Source: Aquincolibacterium sp964606385 (GTDB taxonomy: Bacteria; Omnitrophota; Omnitrophia; Omnitrophales; Aquincolibacteriaceae). From it: a DNA stretch of 64,000 bases. The DNA is taken from positions 62,001 through 126,000 of the forward strand of contig CAZSFZ010000005.1 of the NCBI GenBank assembly GCA_964606385.1. The letters run 5' to 3'. Shown here in pieces: positions 45,201 through 52,654 of the stretch. Numbering within the stretch: position 1 is the stretch's first letter; each line of letters opens with the position of its first letter. The translations under genes and the position numbers were made by a program. Below the pieces are notes generated by a model. That model searched no databases and was not told the DNA's origin. It was given only the letters and a program-made list of their open reading frames with translations.

Positions 45201-45292
45201 TTTTTGATTACAATTATCTTGATGCCAAGATGAGCGACGAAAATTCTTATGCATCGCACCGGTTCGATGTGGCCCTTAAACAAAGTTTTTAA
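39254..45292 (+). CDS. Giant TPR-repeat outer-membrane barrel protein (polysaccharide export-like)
   Basis: 2012-aa protein. ATG 39254 overlaps the GT2 stop, so this start is preferred over upstream 39236. A signal peptide (about 15-38) is followed by nine large repeats of 181-188 residues (about 53-1712), each holding five TPR-like helix pairs plus a linker. The final ~300 residues alternate polar/aromatic beta-strands and end in F, the usual last residue of outer-membrane barrels. The layout, periplasmic TPR then barrel, is that of PgaA, BcsC and AlgK/AlgE exporters, but with far more TPRs. Inferred role: conduct the GT2 product through the periplasm and outer membrane. The repeats share long near-identical stretches, suggesting recent tandem duplication. 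Confidence 0.85.
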   Translation: MNFGSDRGTTHKPVLLKILCLVLYIGLSFLAPESILGVEKDKASEASIEQMTSEADMHLWKNDFQTAIEIYDKILAIDPPNFIAAAHKALAYSRSGEYGKALALYDKLLVAHPAYTDLLLDKANTLRWSGDLEKAELAYWRAYDKNSNYIPVLQALGDLLNLRGKHREATEVFSEAIKIDSTKHDLWIGRAWAWRWLENYQKSGEDLAQALALDPKNKSAFELSEQLKASATAQYSDRLAKADDLLAKGDLQTAHQIYDEILQKDPANRVALVRKAAAYVGGGEYEKAVEIFDQLLVVDPDNTEVLLNRANALRRKGALDEAEAAYREAFAKHSKDLSILEGLAETLNLRGKHREAVNVYDQGLAIDVKRSSLWSGRAWGWRWLDDLPKANEDLAKAFELDPKNKSALELKSHIFASGREEVIDRMASEADAHLWVKDFTEALREYDEILKKAPSNFRALSHKALAYSWNGEYEKSIEILNHLLVSDPDNPELLLNRADALKRKGAVDAAEVAYHEAFSKHPKDLSILEGLAEILNLRGKNQEAVEIYDQGLVLDAKRSSLWSGRAWAWHWLGIHTKAGQDIEKALELDPKNQSALELQAQRSAAAKQQHEDRLAAADNFLWKRDIVKAIQFYDEVLVHDPENFRALSHKALAYSWNGEYGKSIEIFDKLLVSDPNNGELLLNRANALRWKGDLERAEKAYREAVVKHPKDLNILEGLAETLNLRGKHQEAVEIYDQGLELDEKRSSFWSGRAWAWYWLGIKTKVAEDIGQALKLDPKNQSAIELQKQIPMPDITQYENPLAAADDFLWKNDYLFALRLYDAILQKDPKNLKAKSNKALACARSGDYEEALHLYDELLAQQPDEVELLLNKANVLRWKKDLEAAEKVYWEAFDKDPKNSEVAEGLAQTLNLLGKHETALEVCNKGLTIKNKSVLLWLTRAWAWYWMGEFERSKQDLARVFQLDVNNRSAFELQGKILRSRTDALIGSADKDLWTNEFDAAIKKYDEALAQEPENFHVLNYKALAYSRSGRQAQAIAIYDKLLATYPDNPELLLNKANAQKWNGDMRAAEVTYWRALEKRPANVVIREELAETLNRLGKHKEAIAMADEGLAIDPQSVKLWLTRAWAWRWLGESEKALEDLGHALSGDAQNKSALELKEEILKSESKFSLEKADQSLWKGDFAAALTQYDDILREDPQSFEAKSHKALALARSKEYDKALALYEELSKEHPEKEELLFNMADVMKWKEDFSGAQAAYQKALEKMPQKVEALAGLADVLNRQGEYQHAVEICDRGLAIDNGNAELWVTRAWAWTWLHDYDKALKDVDQALKNAPDFIAARELLEKIPRLKTEQLLKEADQALSVQDFAKAIKQYDEILTNDLGNVLARSHKALAFARSGKYDEAISLYEDLLSNYNGDVTLLPSILLDYANAFKWKGELAKAEVLYKNALDKYPNNLSLIEALAECLNLEGKHKEAIEFYDHALSIRTDQVSFWVGKAWAYRWLENFEESKKNLKKAFEIDPENASAKQLKDQLEIAEADAVLWKGDSARAITLYSKILEYDPKNFIARSHQALAYSWVRKYRKALGIYDELLKEHPQDADLLLNRAKTQSWRGRLITAEKSYRKALKFHPLNTDLLYGLAETQSWQGKNQAAVKTYDRALKINENDPRLLAGQGWDWYWLGMYKRSEEDLQKALKLNEKYPAALALRKKMDATLGAYAQYNFSCFRDTNNLKTYYDEVRTGWAFSSATDLSFSYRNRVFQQRTRTRTQANGAGMYLTQRFHPAFQMNSQVFLDGYNHKCPTQTFTTNNWITFTPVDFFRLDAGYERATFDTLESLRNNIMRNIYKVGFDLRPVHFLTFRGSYNFESLNDSNRRNVLFSQLEWKAWNLPRVWLDYHDYYFKYRRQIPGSFDANNQFNSSGYWNPISFLSQGAGLRIEAPLDRKEHFVPHLYTSLNYEIESPGKPKFSGMIKLGFDIKITERFKLVFDYNYLDAKMSDENSYASHRFDVALKQSF
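39410..44395 (+). repeat. Nine tandem super-repeats of ~184 aa, each about five TPRs
   Basis: An anchor codon in the AD..LW motif of each unit lies at 39419, 39980, 40544, 41105, 41666, 42218, 42770, 43322 and 43865. Periods are 187, 188, 187, 187, 184, 184, 184 and 181 residues. Shared blocks include SILEGLAETLNLRGKH, SGRAWAWRWL and LDPKNKSALEL. Units 2 to 4 are the most alike at DNA level. The period falls from 187-188 to 184 to 181, suggesting three growth phases. Confidence 0.92.
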
Positions 45293-45332
45293 AGAAAGAT
45301 TATCGGCAATGCTGAAAACAAAGGAAACAACC

Positions 45333-45500
45333 ATGAAAATGATCGCCTGTTTTTTTGTTTGTTGCATGATGGCTCTCGCTTCGGGGTGCTCGAGTGTTCG
45401 GGAGATGGCCCCCTCGTCGGCGGATTCATCTTTAGGGAACAATCCTGGTTTTACGGGGGACTACCAGGTGCTTCGCGATATGGACAGCCGCAATCATTAA
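45333..45500 (+). CDS. Small lipoprotein (55 aa)
   Basis: Starts at ATG 45333, just after AAAGGAAAC. The N-terminus MKMIACFFVCCMMALASGC is a lipoprotein signal with lipobox A-S-G-C19. The mature part is about 37 residues, Ser/Asp-rich, with no known domain. It sits 40 nt after the TPR/barrel gene and 38 nt before the GGDEF gene, so it is part of the same cluster. It may be an accessory of the export machine. Upstream in-frame ATG 45309 lacks a better ribosome binding site. Confidence 0.7.
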   Translation: MKMIACFFVCCMMALASGCSSVREMAPSSADSSLGNNPGFTGDYQVLRDMDSRNH

Positions 45501-45538
45501 TCTGTTGTTCTGAGGAAGATTTTAAGGAGAGAGATTTT

Positions 45539-46843
45539 ATGTCGAAAACGCTTCGCGGTTATTTGCGTAAGACGATGTTTGTTTTTGCCCTCATATTCGT
45601 TGTGATGTTTAGCTTGATCAATCTGAAAGGGCAAATGGACCTGATCGACAAGCTTTATTTATACAAAGCGAATGTGGGGGCTTTTGCCGTGGGACAAACG
45701 CTCGTTCCTCGTTTTGCTAAAATGGAGATTCCTTCGCTTGAAATAGCGCAAAAAACATTTAAGACGGCGATGAAGCCGCTCCTTGATGCCGACATCGTGA
45801 AGCAAGCGGCGCTTTTTTCGAACAAAGAAGAAATCCTTGATATCGTCGGGCCTGCGGATCCTGAACTCCTTTTCGAAAAACCCTTGCGGATCATGGGAGA
45901 GGCGATGGCAATTTCTTCCGAGAGAAAGCCGTTCGTGACCTTTGTGGACCAAAAAAACCGATTGATCAATATCTTGATGAAACTGACGGGCAAGGAAACC
46001 TACTATGTGGTTTTAAAGTATCCGCTCGGTGCGTTCCGTGAGGTGTGGGATCATGTGCGTACTTTGTTCCTCTTTACTGTGTTGCTGGTGTGTGTGGCCA
46101 TCCTTATTTTGGGGTCGATTCTTTACAACGGGATGATCTCACCGATCAAGAAATTCAACTACATGACAAAGCAAGTTGCGGCCGGAAATCTCGATATGAA
46201 GATCGAAGTGGATATGAAAGACGAGCTGGGGCAATTGGGGGATACCTTTAATCAGATGACGAGTCAGCTGGCTGAAATGAAAAAACGCGCCGAGGACGTG
46301 AACCCGCTGACGAAACTTCCCGGGAACATCGTGATCATGCAAGAGGTCGAACAACGTTTGCGGAACAACGGGATTTTTACGATTATTTATTGCGATCTGA
46401 ACTACTTCAAGGCGTTTAATGATAAATATGGGGTCCATGACGGGGACAAGGTGATCAAGATGACGGCGGATGTTCTTCAGCAGGCGGTCATGACCGACGG
46501 AAATCCCGAGGATCTTGTGGGACATGAAGGGGGAGACGATTTTATTTTAGTGACTACGCCCGATAAGGCGGAGGCGATCGCGCAAAAGATCATTCAGCTG
46601 TTTGATTCGAAAATAAAATCTTTTTTTGTGCCCGGAGATGCCCATCAAGGATTTTTCACGGCAACCGGACGCGATGGACAAGTGCATCAGTATCCCCTTA
46701 CAGGGATTGCGCTGGCGGGAGTTTCGAACCAGCATCGCAAAATTCTTAATTATGCCGAAGCTTCGAACATTTGTGCGGACGTTAAAAAGAAGGCCAAATC
46801 TTTCAGCGGTAGCGCTTGGTGGTTGGACAAAAGGGAGAGGTAA
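45539..46843 (+). CDS. Membrane GGDEF-domain protein with HAMP (GGDDF variant)
   Basis: 434-aa inner-membrane sensor with start ATG 45539 behind AAGGAGAGAG. TM1 is about 9-28, a periplasmic region covers about 29-175, TM2 is about 178-198, then comes a HAMP domain (about 200-255; NGMISPIKKFNYMTKQV). A GGDEF-fold domain covers about 265-430, with LTKLPGN, YCDLNYFKAFNDKYG and a signature G331-G332-D333-D334-F335 in place of GGDEF. Acidic metal ligands are kept, so diguanylate cyclase activity is possible but not assured; it might only bind nucleotide. Position after GT2 and the exporter suggests c-di-GMP control of the polysaccharide. Confidence 0.85.
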   Translation: MSKTLRGYLRKTMFVFALIFVVMFSLINLKGQMDLIDKLYLYKANVGAFAVGQTLVPRFAKMEIPSLEIAQKTFKTAMKPLLDADIVKQAALFSNKEEILDIVGPADPELLFEKPLRIMGEAMAISSERKPFVTFVDQKNRLINILMKLTGKETYYVVLKYPLGAFREVWDHVRTLFLFTVLLVCVAILILGSILYNGMISPIKKFNYMTKQVAAGNLDMKIEVDMKDELGQLGDTFNQMTSQLAEMKKRAEDVNPLTKLPGNIVIMQEVEQRLRNNGIFTIIYCDLNYFKAFNDKYGVHDGDKVIKMTADVLQQAVMTDGNPEDLVGHEGGDDFILVTTPDKAEAIAQKIIQLFDSKIKSFFVPGDAHQGFFTATGRDGQVHQYPLTGIALAGVSNQHRKILNYAEASNICADVKKKAKSFSGSAWWLDKRER

Positions 46844-47315
46844 ACAATCGGATGTTTCGAGATCCAGCCTGGTTTTTGAGCGGAAAAGATCGTGTTTAAA
46901 CATGAGGCGTTGTGTGAATGGGTTCTTTTTCATAAATAATGACGGTCCGTGAAGCCGTGCCGCGGATTAGACGAAAATCCCGCGGCGCTTACGCTTCGTT
47001 GCGTCGAACGCAAAACAGCGGTTGGACCTTGCCGGGTATCTTCCACCATTCTGTCTGCTGGTGATAGATTATCGATTCAAGGATGCGTCGTTTTATCTCT
47101 CCTTAATGTCTGGGCTGCAATTTATTTTGCCTATATCCGTTCTTTTTGATATCCTCTCTTTAGTGAGTAAAGCTTCAAGGAGGGCGCCGTCTCGCTTACT
47201 GCCGCTTGAACTTGCGGGTTTTCGATCATCATGTTGATGAAAGCAACGAGAAGAACCATTAATACCGGTTCATCGTTCAGGGGATAATCCAAGTCTCGAG
47301 AAAAGAGCTGAGTCC
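46844..47315 (+). other. 472-bp intergenic region, nothing convincing
   Basis: No ORF with a ribosome binding site or recognisable product in either strand. A short inverted repeat CCGCGGATT/AATCCCGCGG lies near 46961-46987 and could terminate the exopolysaccharide operon. Sequence such as 47150-47230 has no clear coding bias. It may hold a decayed gene or an RNA, but nothing supports a call. Confidence 0.4.
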
Positions 47316-48137
47316 ATGTGGACACAGGATCGTTTTAAAAGCTGGGATGGTACGGAGATCTTTTACCGTTTTTATGCTCTTCGCGGGGCCCAGCAAACCC
47401 TTGTTCTGCTTCATGGTTATGGTGAACACTCGGGACGCTATGAAAAATTTCCCCAGAGGCTGAAGGGCATTTCATCACAGATCGCCATCATGGATTTTCG
47501 AGGGATGGGGCATTCGGGCGGCGTGCGTGGGGATGCCGATGCTCTTGAGGATTATCTTAGGGATGTTTCGGCATTTATCAATCTCCTCCGAGATAAGCAC
47601 GGTATTTCAAACCAATTCATCCTTTTCGGACATAGCTTGGGGGGGCTTGTGGCCGTGTATTGGGCTATGCAGAACCCGGAGCCCATCCGGATGATGATCC
47701 TTTCGGCGCCGCTTTTGGGCCTGCGGTTCTCAGGTTTGATCCATTTCGTGAGCCGGTTTTTCGGGTTGCTTTCGCCGCAGTTCTTTTTTTTAACTCCGAG
47801 GAACTTGAAAGCTCTGAGCCGGGACCCCGAGGAAGTTGCGTTATTCCGGGACGATCCCTTGGTTCTGCGCCGTATCTCGGCTCGCCTCCTATTAGGGATC
47901 GTAAAGGGTATGAAGAGCTTGCGAAGACAACGCTGCCAAAAGTTCCCTTTCCCGGTATATTTGCTGTGTGCAGGAGAGGATCAAATAATCAATTCCAAGG
48001 ATGTGGCGGTTTTTTTCGATCGTCTTGTTGCCCCCAAAAAAGACAGGATCGTCTTTGAGGGTTTTTGTCATGAGATCTTCAACGAAATCGATCAGCAAAA
48101 AGCCTTCGATGTTTTGAGAGCCACCATTGAAAATTGA
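47316..48137 (+). CDS. Alpha/beta hydrolase, monoacylglycerol lipase/lysophospholipase-like
   Basis: 273-aa serine hydrolase. LLHGYGEHSGRYEKF is the oxyanion-region signature of the monoglyceride lipase family. GHSLGG carries nucleophile S107. D near LLCAGEDQIINS and H in FEGFCHEIFNE complete the triad. No signal peptide is seen. Likely a cytoplasmic lipase or esterase on monoacylglycerols or lysophospholipids. It stands alone after a 472-bp gap. The exact substrate is unknown. Confidence 0.87.
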   Translation: MWTQDRFKSWDGTEIFYRFYALRGAQQTLVLLHGYGEHSGRYEKFPQRLKGISSQIAIMDFRGMGHSGGVRGDADALEDYLRDVSAFINLLRDKHGISNQFILFGHSLGGLVAVYWAMQNPEPIRMMILSAPLLGLRFSGLIHFVSRFFGLLSPQFFFLTPRNLKALSRDPEEVALFRDDPLVLRRISARLLLGIVKGMKSLRRQRCQKFPFPVYLLCAGEDQIINSKDVAVFFDRLVAPKKDRIVFEGFCHEIFNEIDQQKAFDVLRATIEN

Positions 48138-48428
48138 GCGTGTCGCGGTTTCTTGAAATTGTATTTACATCATTTTTTTCAAAAAAATCGACTGAATACT
48201 GCCTTAGTGGTATCCTTGAAGAGTGCTCGTTGCTCTTTGCGCGTTGCCGCATTATTTTTTGTTAGGTTGTATTTGTCTCCGAGGGTTGCTTGTGGCGGAG
48301 GTTACTGGCGGGTTTGATTTTTTAAAAACAGAATTTTACAGGTCGTTTTTTGCAGGGTAGTTTTCAAAAAGTCCTGGCCGCTCTAAGGCGGTTCTGTTTT
48401 GATAACTATGAAGGAGTATGGATATAAG
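48138..48428 (+). other. 291-bp AT-rich intergenic region
   Basis: AT-rich gap before the nucleotidyltransferase-MiaB gene, with T-runs near 48170-48185 and 48318-48325. A palindromic TTTTTTTCAAAAAAA sits at 48171-48186. A Shine-Dalgarno AAGGAG occurs at 48411-48416. No gene or known RNA is recognised. Confidence 0.35.
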
Positions 48429-51161
48429 ATGAACATCTTGCTGGTCTATAACGGGTATGCTCATCTGGAAGACGGCTCGCTCCAGAAGTTTTTTGATGAA
48501 ATCTGTCAAACTAAGCACGGGGACGATTTGTCCTTTGATCTCCTGGAGCTCGCAGAAGATGAATGGATCCATGGTAATCTCATGGGGTTCCTGGAAGCTC
48601 ACAAAAAAGTATTGAGCCTCTATCCTCATCCGAAGCCGCTTCCCGATACGATCGTTTATATTCATGATGCAGGCATGTCGAAAAGAATTTTCCCGCTACA
48701 GTTTTTGTCGGGGAAACCAAGCAAAGGCCTCGTTCGCCTTCCTACCGGTCCTGCGATCGCTCAAACATTTCATTGTTTAGTCCATAATCTTCCTTTTCTG
48801 AAAGGAACTGTTGTGATCGTTCCGATCGATCATTTTTACAGCTATTGTGATCTAAATCTCGCGCTGCTTCGAGAGAGGATTGAGCGTTTTGGAATGGTCA
48901 TGCTGCAGATCGATGTGCCTGTTCTTAGCGCGGTCGGTAGATTGGGTGTTAGCCAGCTCGATCCTTCCGGAAGGATCGTGTCTTTTTTGGAAAAACCCAC
49001 AGAGGAGGGGACGGTCCCCCTGGCCAGGAAAGGCACCGTTCTGGCGAACACATTTCAGATATTTCTCAGTCAACAAGGTATGCAAGGTTTGCTTGATGCT
49101 TTTGATGAGTTCCAGAGAGAAGAGAAAGAGCTTTCGAGGGATCTTGATATTAAGGGATGGGATTTCAGCAGTCTTGTCAGCGAGACTTTGACGCGACCGG
49201 ATGAAAAATTAAATGTTTTCCAGAGAGCATTCAAGGAGCGACTAAAGAAGTATGAGATCAACCTGGGCGGCTTGGAAGTCAGAGGGGAATGGCGGGATTG
49301 GTCTTCTAGCATTACTGTTTATATCGAATTTATCAAAGCCAATGTCTCTCAGGCGGGAGCTCCGGATTTGAATGGTAATTATTGGATCCGTACTGCAGGG
49401 ATTAAGATCATCGACGGGGATGTGAAGGATTGTATTTTTATAGACTGCGATACCGTGGATCTTCACGGACATTTTTCCGGCTGTATTTTTGTGAATTGCA
49501 AAAGGTGCCGCGTGGCTGTGGCGACCCATGCTCAGGAAAGTGTTTTTGCCAATCTGTTCGAAGTCAATTCCCTCTCAGTTGAAACTACGAGTCAGCTGTA
49601 TGCTTGGGGGAAGACCGGTAGACGGAAGATATTTTCTATCACGGGATTTACGGAAGATTATCGGGAACTTTATGATGGTCCCGGGAGCTTTGTGAAGGGT
49701 TGGTGGAATGGAGACAAAGTGGCAATGGCAGGAAGATCAAGCGGTTGCGAAGAAAAACGAAGACGCGTTTTGTTGCGCACCTTCGGCTGCCAAATGAACA
49801 CATATGATTCCCAGGTCGCGGCGGGGATCCTTGAAAAGGAGGGGTTTGAGGTCATCGAGGAGCCCGAGTCGGATGGGGATCCAAAGGGCAGTCTGGCCCG
49901 AGGCGCGGATGTTGTGATCATGAACACGTGTTCGGTGCGGGACCATGCGGAGCAGCGGGTGTGGGGAAGGCTTGGGATGCTGGGCGCCGAAAAAAAAGAA
50001 AAACCCGAACTGATCCTCGGTTTGATGGGTTGCATGGTCGAAGAACATCGCGACAAACTCTTCAAGCGATTTCCTTATTTGGATCTCATGGTAGGAACGC
50101 GTCACATCAAGGAGCTTCCGGAAATGATCCGTCAGGTCCAGGCGACACGGGAGCATGTCGCTCGGATCAAACAGGACGGCATTTCGATCGAATACAGCGA
50201 ATATACCAAGCGCGATAGCGCGTTTCACGCGTGGCTTCCTATCATGACGGGGTGTAACAAGGAGTGCACCTTCTGCATTGTGCCGATGACGCGCGGGAGC
50301 GAGGTCTCCATGCCGGCCGGGGAAGTGGTTCGGGAGGCAAAGCGTCTTGTGGCGGACGGGGTGAAATGGATCACGCTCCTGGGACAGAATGTGAATTCGT
50401 ATAACGGGACACGATCAACGGGACACGAAAAAGACGGAAATGCGATCGACGAAGGGCTCAGCGTGGCCCGTGGCCCGTGGTCCGACGCTTTTCCCCAGCT
50501 TTTGGAGAGGCTCTGCCGCATTGAAGGTCTCGAGCGGCTGTCATTCACGACCTCACATCCTTCCGACGCGACGGAGGAGCTTTTTCAGGTGATCGCGCGA
50601 AACCCGAAGATCGGAAGGCGGTTGCATCTTCCGTTGCAGTCGGGTTCGGACCGGATGCTGAGACGCATGAAACGCCTGCACACATACGCGGAATACAAGG
50701 CAAAGATCGACCGCCTCCGGGAGCTTGTTCCGGAGATCGCGATCACGACGGACATTATTGTGGGATTTTCCGGGGAGACCGGGGAGGACCACAAGGCGAC
50801 GCGGCGCGCGCTTGAAGAGATCCGGTTCAACAGCGCTTTTATTTATAAATATTCCGTGCGGCCGGGAACTCCTGCCGCAAAGCTGGCGGACGATGTTCCG
50901 GACGATGTGAAGGCCTCCCGGCTTCAGGAACTTCTTGCGCTGCAGAAGGGGATTTCGGAGGAAAAAAGCCGCGGGCTGATCGGTGGAGAATTTACCGTTT
51001 TTGTGGAAGGAAAAAATCCGGAGAATCCTCAGGAGCAGGTCGCCCGCATGGACCAGGACCGCCGGGTTTTATTTGAATCCGCAAAAGATCATCGGGGGCA
51101 ATTTGTTCGAGTGAAATTGACCGGTCTCTACCACGAAACCTTTCTCGCCGAGGTCCTTTAA
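48429..51161 (+). CDS. miaB: Fusion: sugar nucleotidyltransferase-like domain + MiaB methylthiotransferase
   Basis: One frame of 910 codons. Residues 1 to about 430: nucleotidyltransferase-like region (YIHDAGMSKRIFPLQ, VIVPIDHFYSY, GRIVSFLEKPT), then beta-helix-like strands (VKDCIFIDCDTVDLHGHFSG) as in sugar-1-phosphate guanylyl/uridylyltransferases. Residues about 433-910: complete MiaB, which adds a methylthio group to i6A37 of tRNA, with cluster cysteines C454, C501 and C535, the radical SAM motif C609-x3-C613-x2-C616, and a C-terminal TRAM region. ATG 49725 (residue 433), with GGAG 14 nt upstream, could start a separate MiaB, but no stop separates the two. AAGGAG precedes ATG 48429. An inverted repeat adds ~22 residues inside MiaB. 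The gene overlaps the convergent deacetylase-like gene by 4 bp. Confidence 0.88.
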   Translation: MNILLVYNGYAHLEDGSLQKFFDEICQTKHGDDLSFDLLELAEDEWIHGNLMGFLEAHKKVLSLYPHPKPLPDTIVYIHDAGMSKRIFPLQFLSGKPSKGLVRLPTGPAIAQTFHCLVHNLPFLKGTVVIVPIDHFYSYCDLNLALLRERIERFGMVMLQIDVPVLSAVGRLGVSQLDPSGRIVSFLEKPTEEGTVPLARKGTVLANTFQIFLSQQGMQGLLDAFDEFQREEKELSRDLDIKGWDFSSLVSETLTRPDEKLNVFQRAFKERLKKYEINLGGLEVRGEWRDWSSSITVYIEFIKANVSQAGAPDLNGNYWIRTAGIKIIDGDVKDCIFIDCDTVDLHGHFSGCIFVNCKRCRVAVATHAQESVFANLFEVNSLSVETTSQLYAWGKTGRRKIFSITGFTEDYRELYDGPGSFVKGWWNGDKVAMAGRSSGCEEKRRRVLLRTFGCQMNTYDSQVAAGILEKEGFEVIEEPESDGDPKGSLARGADVVIMNTCSVRDHAEQRVWGRLGMLGAEKKEKPELILGLMGCMVEEHRDKLFKRFPYLDLMVGTRHIKELPEMIRQVQATREHVARIKQDGISIEYSEYTKRDSAFHAWLPIMTGCNKECTFCIVPMTRGSEVSMPAGEVVREAKRLVADGVKWITLLGQNVNSYNGTRSTGHEKDGNAIDEGLSVARGPWSDAFPQLLERLCRIEGLERLSFTTSHPSDATEELFQVIARNPKIGRRLHLPLQSGSDRMLRRMKRLHTYAEYKAKIDRLRELVPEIAITTDIIVGFSGETGEDHKATRRALEEIRFNSAFIYKYSVRPGTPAAKLADDVPDDVKASRLQELLALQKGISEEKSRGLIGGEFTVFVEGKNPENPQEQVARMDQDRRVLFESAKDHRGQFVRVKLTGLYHETFLAEVL
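50404..50484. repeat. Inverted repeat inserted in frame in miaB
   Basis: ACGGGACACG occurs twice (50404-50413, 50418-50427). CGTGGCCCGT-type copies (50462-50484) are its reverse complement at 9 of 10 positions. The block encodes about 22 residues between NVNSYNG and FPQLLERL, where MiaB proteins normally have a short loop. Tandem ACGGG.CACG units are typical of dispersed short repeats. Confidence 0.65.
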
Positions 51162-51991
51162 TCCTGTTGGACCTTGAGCATTTGCTTGAGTGTGATGATC
51201 TCAAAGCCTTCCTGCTTGAACCGAGGGATCTCTTCGACGAGGACCTCCAGCGTATTCATTCGGTAGTGACCGATCGCGATCGCATTGCCTTTTTCGCGCG
51301 CGACCTTTTTTAGCTCCCTGAGCTGCGACCGGATGGAAGACTTGGTGTCCTCATTGTCGAGGAAAACGCCGCGGGTTAGAAGCGGGATCCCCACCGCCCG
51401 GCCCACCGAAGGGACCACGGATTCTTTGGTGGTATAGCTGTCCAGGAAGAAGAGCCCGCGCCGTTTGAGATCTTTCAGGATAATGGTCATCATGTCGCGG
51501 CTTGTCGTTCCCCGGGAACCCATGTGGTTATTGACGCCGACGTGATGGGGGACCGATCTTAGATCGCGATCCAGCATGTCCAGGATATCCTCCCGGCTCA
51601 TGGTGTCCACGATCAGCCCCCGCCCCGGGATCTTGTCCTGCACGGTATCCAGGGGAAGGTGTAAAATGACCTCGGCTCCCGTTCGGAGACTGAGATCCGC
51701 GTAATATTGGGAATAGGGTAGAAGTGGCAGAATGGCATAGGTGATGTTGCTCCCGAGGGCTTTGATCGGAGCGTCCAAGCGGTTATGGTGTCCCATATCA
51801 TCGATCACGAACACGATCTTAGGCTGGCCGGATACGCGATGCGGTTTCAGGTTTTTGGGGATCCCCGGCATGGGATGATGCCTGAGGAGTAAAAAGATCC
51901 CTCCGATAAAAAGCCCCAACACCAGAAAAGTCACGAGCCGTCTTTTCTGTTTCAGGGATAGTTTGAATTTGAATGATTTCTTTCGGGCCAT
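51158..51991 (-). CDS. Divergent polysaccharide deacetylase family protein (YibQ/DUF610-like)
   Basis: 277 aa with one N-terminal membrane anchor (about 18-38), periplasmic remainder. KIVFVIDDMGHHNRLDAPI, YAILPLLPYSQYYADLS, EVILHLPLDT and GVNNHMGSRGT are characteristic of the divergent polysaccharide deacetylase (YibQ) family, which is related to NodB-type deacetylases but often lacks proven activity. It may act on wall or exported polysaccharide. It converges on miaB, with the two stop codons sharing 4 bp (51158-51161). Confidence 0.88.
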   Translation of the reverse strand: MARKKSFKFKLSLKQKRRLVTFLVLGLFIGGIFLLLRHHPMPGIPKNLKPHRVSGQPKIVFVIDDMGHHNRLDAPIKALGSNITYAILPLLPYSQYYADLSLRTGAEVILHLPLDTVQDKIPGRGLIVDTMSREDILDMLDRDLRSVPHHVGVNNHMGSRGTTSRDMMTIILKDLKRRGLFFLDSYTTKESVVPSVGRAVGIPLLTRGVFLDNEDTKSSIRSQLRELKKVAREKGNAIAIGHYRMNTLEVLVEEIPRFKQEGFEIITLKQMLKVQQD

Positions 51992-52095
51992 GAGGCGTCC
52001 TTTATATCATAAAGACGGCAAAAATCCCGTTCTATTAAGGAGTAAACGCATGAAGCGCCTTGCAAGTCGAACGGGGTCTTGGTAGGATAACCGAC

Positions 52096-52653
52096 ATGGC
52101 GGGTGAAAAAGCTTTGTATCAGAAGTGCGCGAAGCATTTAATCGATTTTGTGCTGGACCCCGAAGGCCATGATCTTGTTTACGGAGAATTCTGCGGGTTG
52201 GAATCCAGCCTTAAAAAAAACGCTTTCCAGGAATTCAATCGCGAGTACGTGCCGGCCAAGCTGGCCCTAGGCTGTGTTTATTGGGTCGGATGTTGCGCGG
52301 GTCGCGGGATCGGTGATAAGGAGTTCCAGAACCTTTATTTTAAGGGAGTGATGGAACTTTTCGCGTCGCCGAAGTCTCTCGGGGAGGCAACGCGTTTCAG
52401 CGAGAGTCTGTACGCTTCAAACGTGGATACGGAGCAATCGCCGGCGCTGGGCGTGATGGTCCATCTCTTCCACAAGCTCGGCCTTGAGGCGATCCGCAAG
52501 CCGGGGGATGACACGGAGGGGATGCTGAACGCCGGGTTTGACTTCATGATGCGGGTCAGCGAGGCCCTGAAGGTCGCGTTTGAAACGCAATTTGATGACT
52601 TTATGGAAGTTCACGAGGATCTTCGGATCAAAAACAGCGGAAAGAAGGACTGA
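52096..52653 (+). CDS. Hypothetical protein (185 aa)
   Basis: Start ATG 52096 behind AGGATAA; the frame is open from 52060. 185 aa, mainly helical, cysteine-containing (CVYWVGCCAGRG), no signal peptide or membrane segment. I recognise no family. The stop TGA is followed by a single base and then the orn start, so it is probably co-transcribed with oligoribonuclease. Confidence 0.7.
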   Translation: MAGEKALYQKCAKHLIDFVLDPEGHDLVYGEFCGLESSLKKNAFQEFNREYVPAKLALGCVYWVGCCAGRGIGDKEFQNLYFKGVMELFASPKSLGEATRFSESLYASNVDTEQSPALGVMVHLFHKLGLEAIRKPGDDTEGMLNAGFDFMMRVSEALKVAFETQFDDFMEVHEDLRIKNSGKKD

Positions 52654-52654
52654 A

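Noticed and set aside
45359..45538. Upstream extension of the GGDEF reading frame
   Set aside because: It overlaps the small lipoprotein gene, while ATG 45539 has a good ribosome binding site and leads directly into the first membrane helix.
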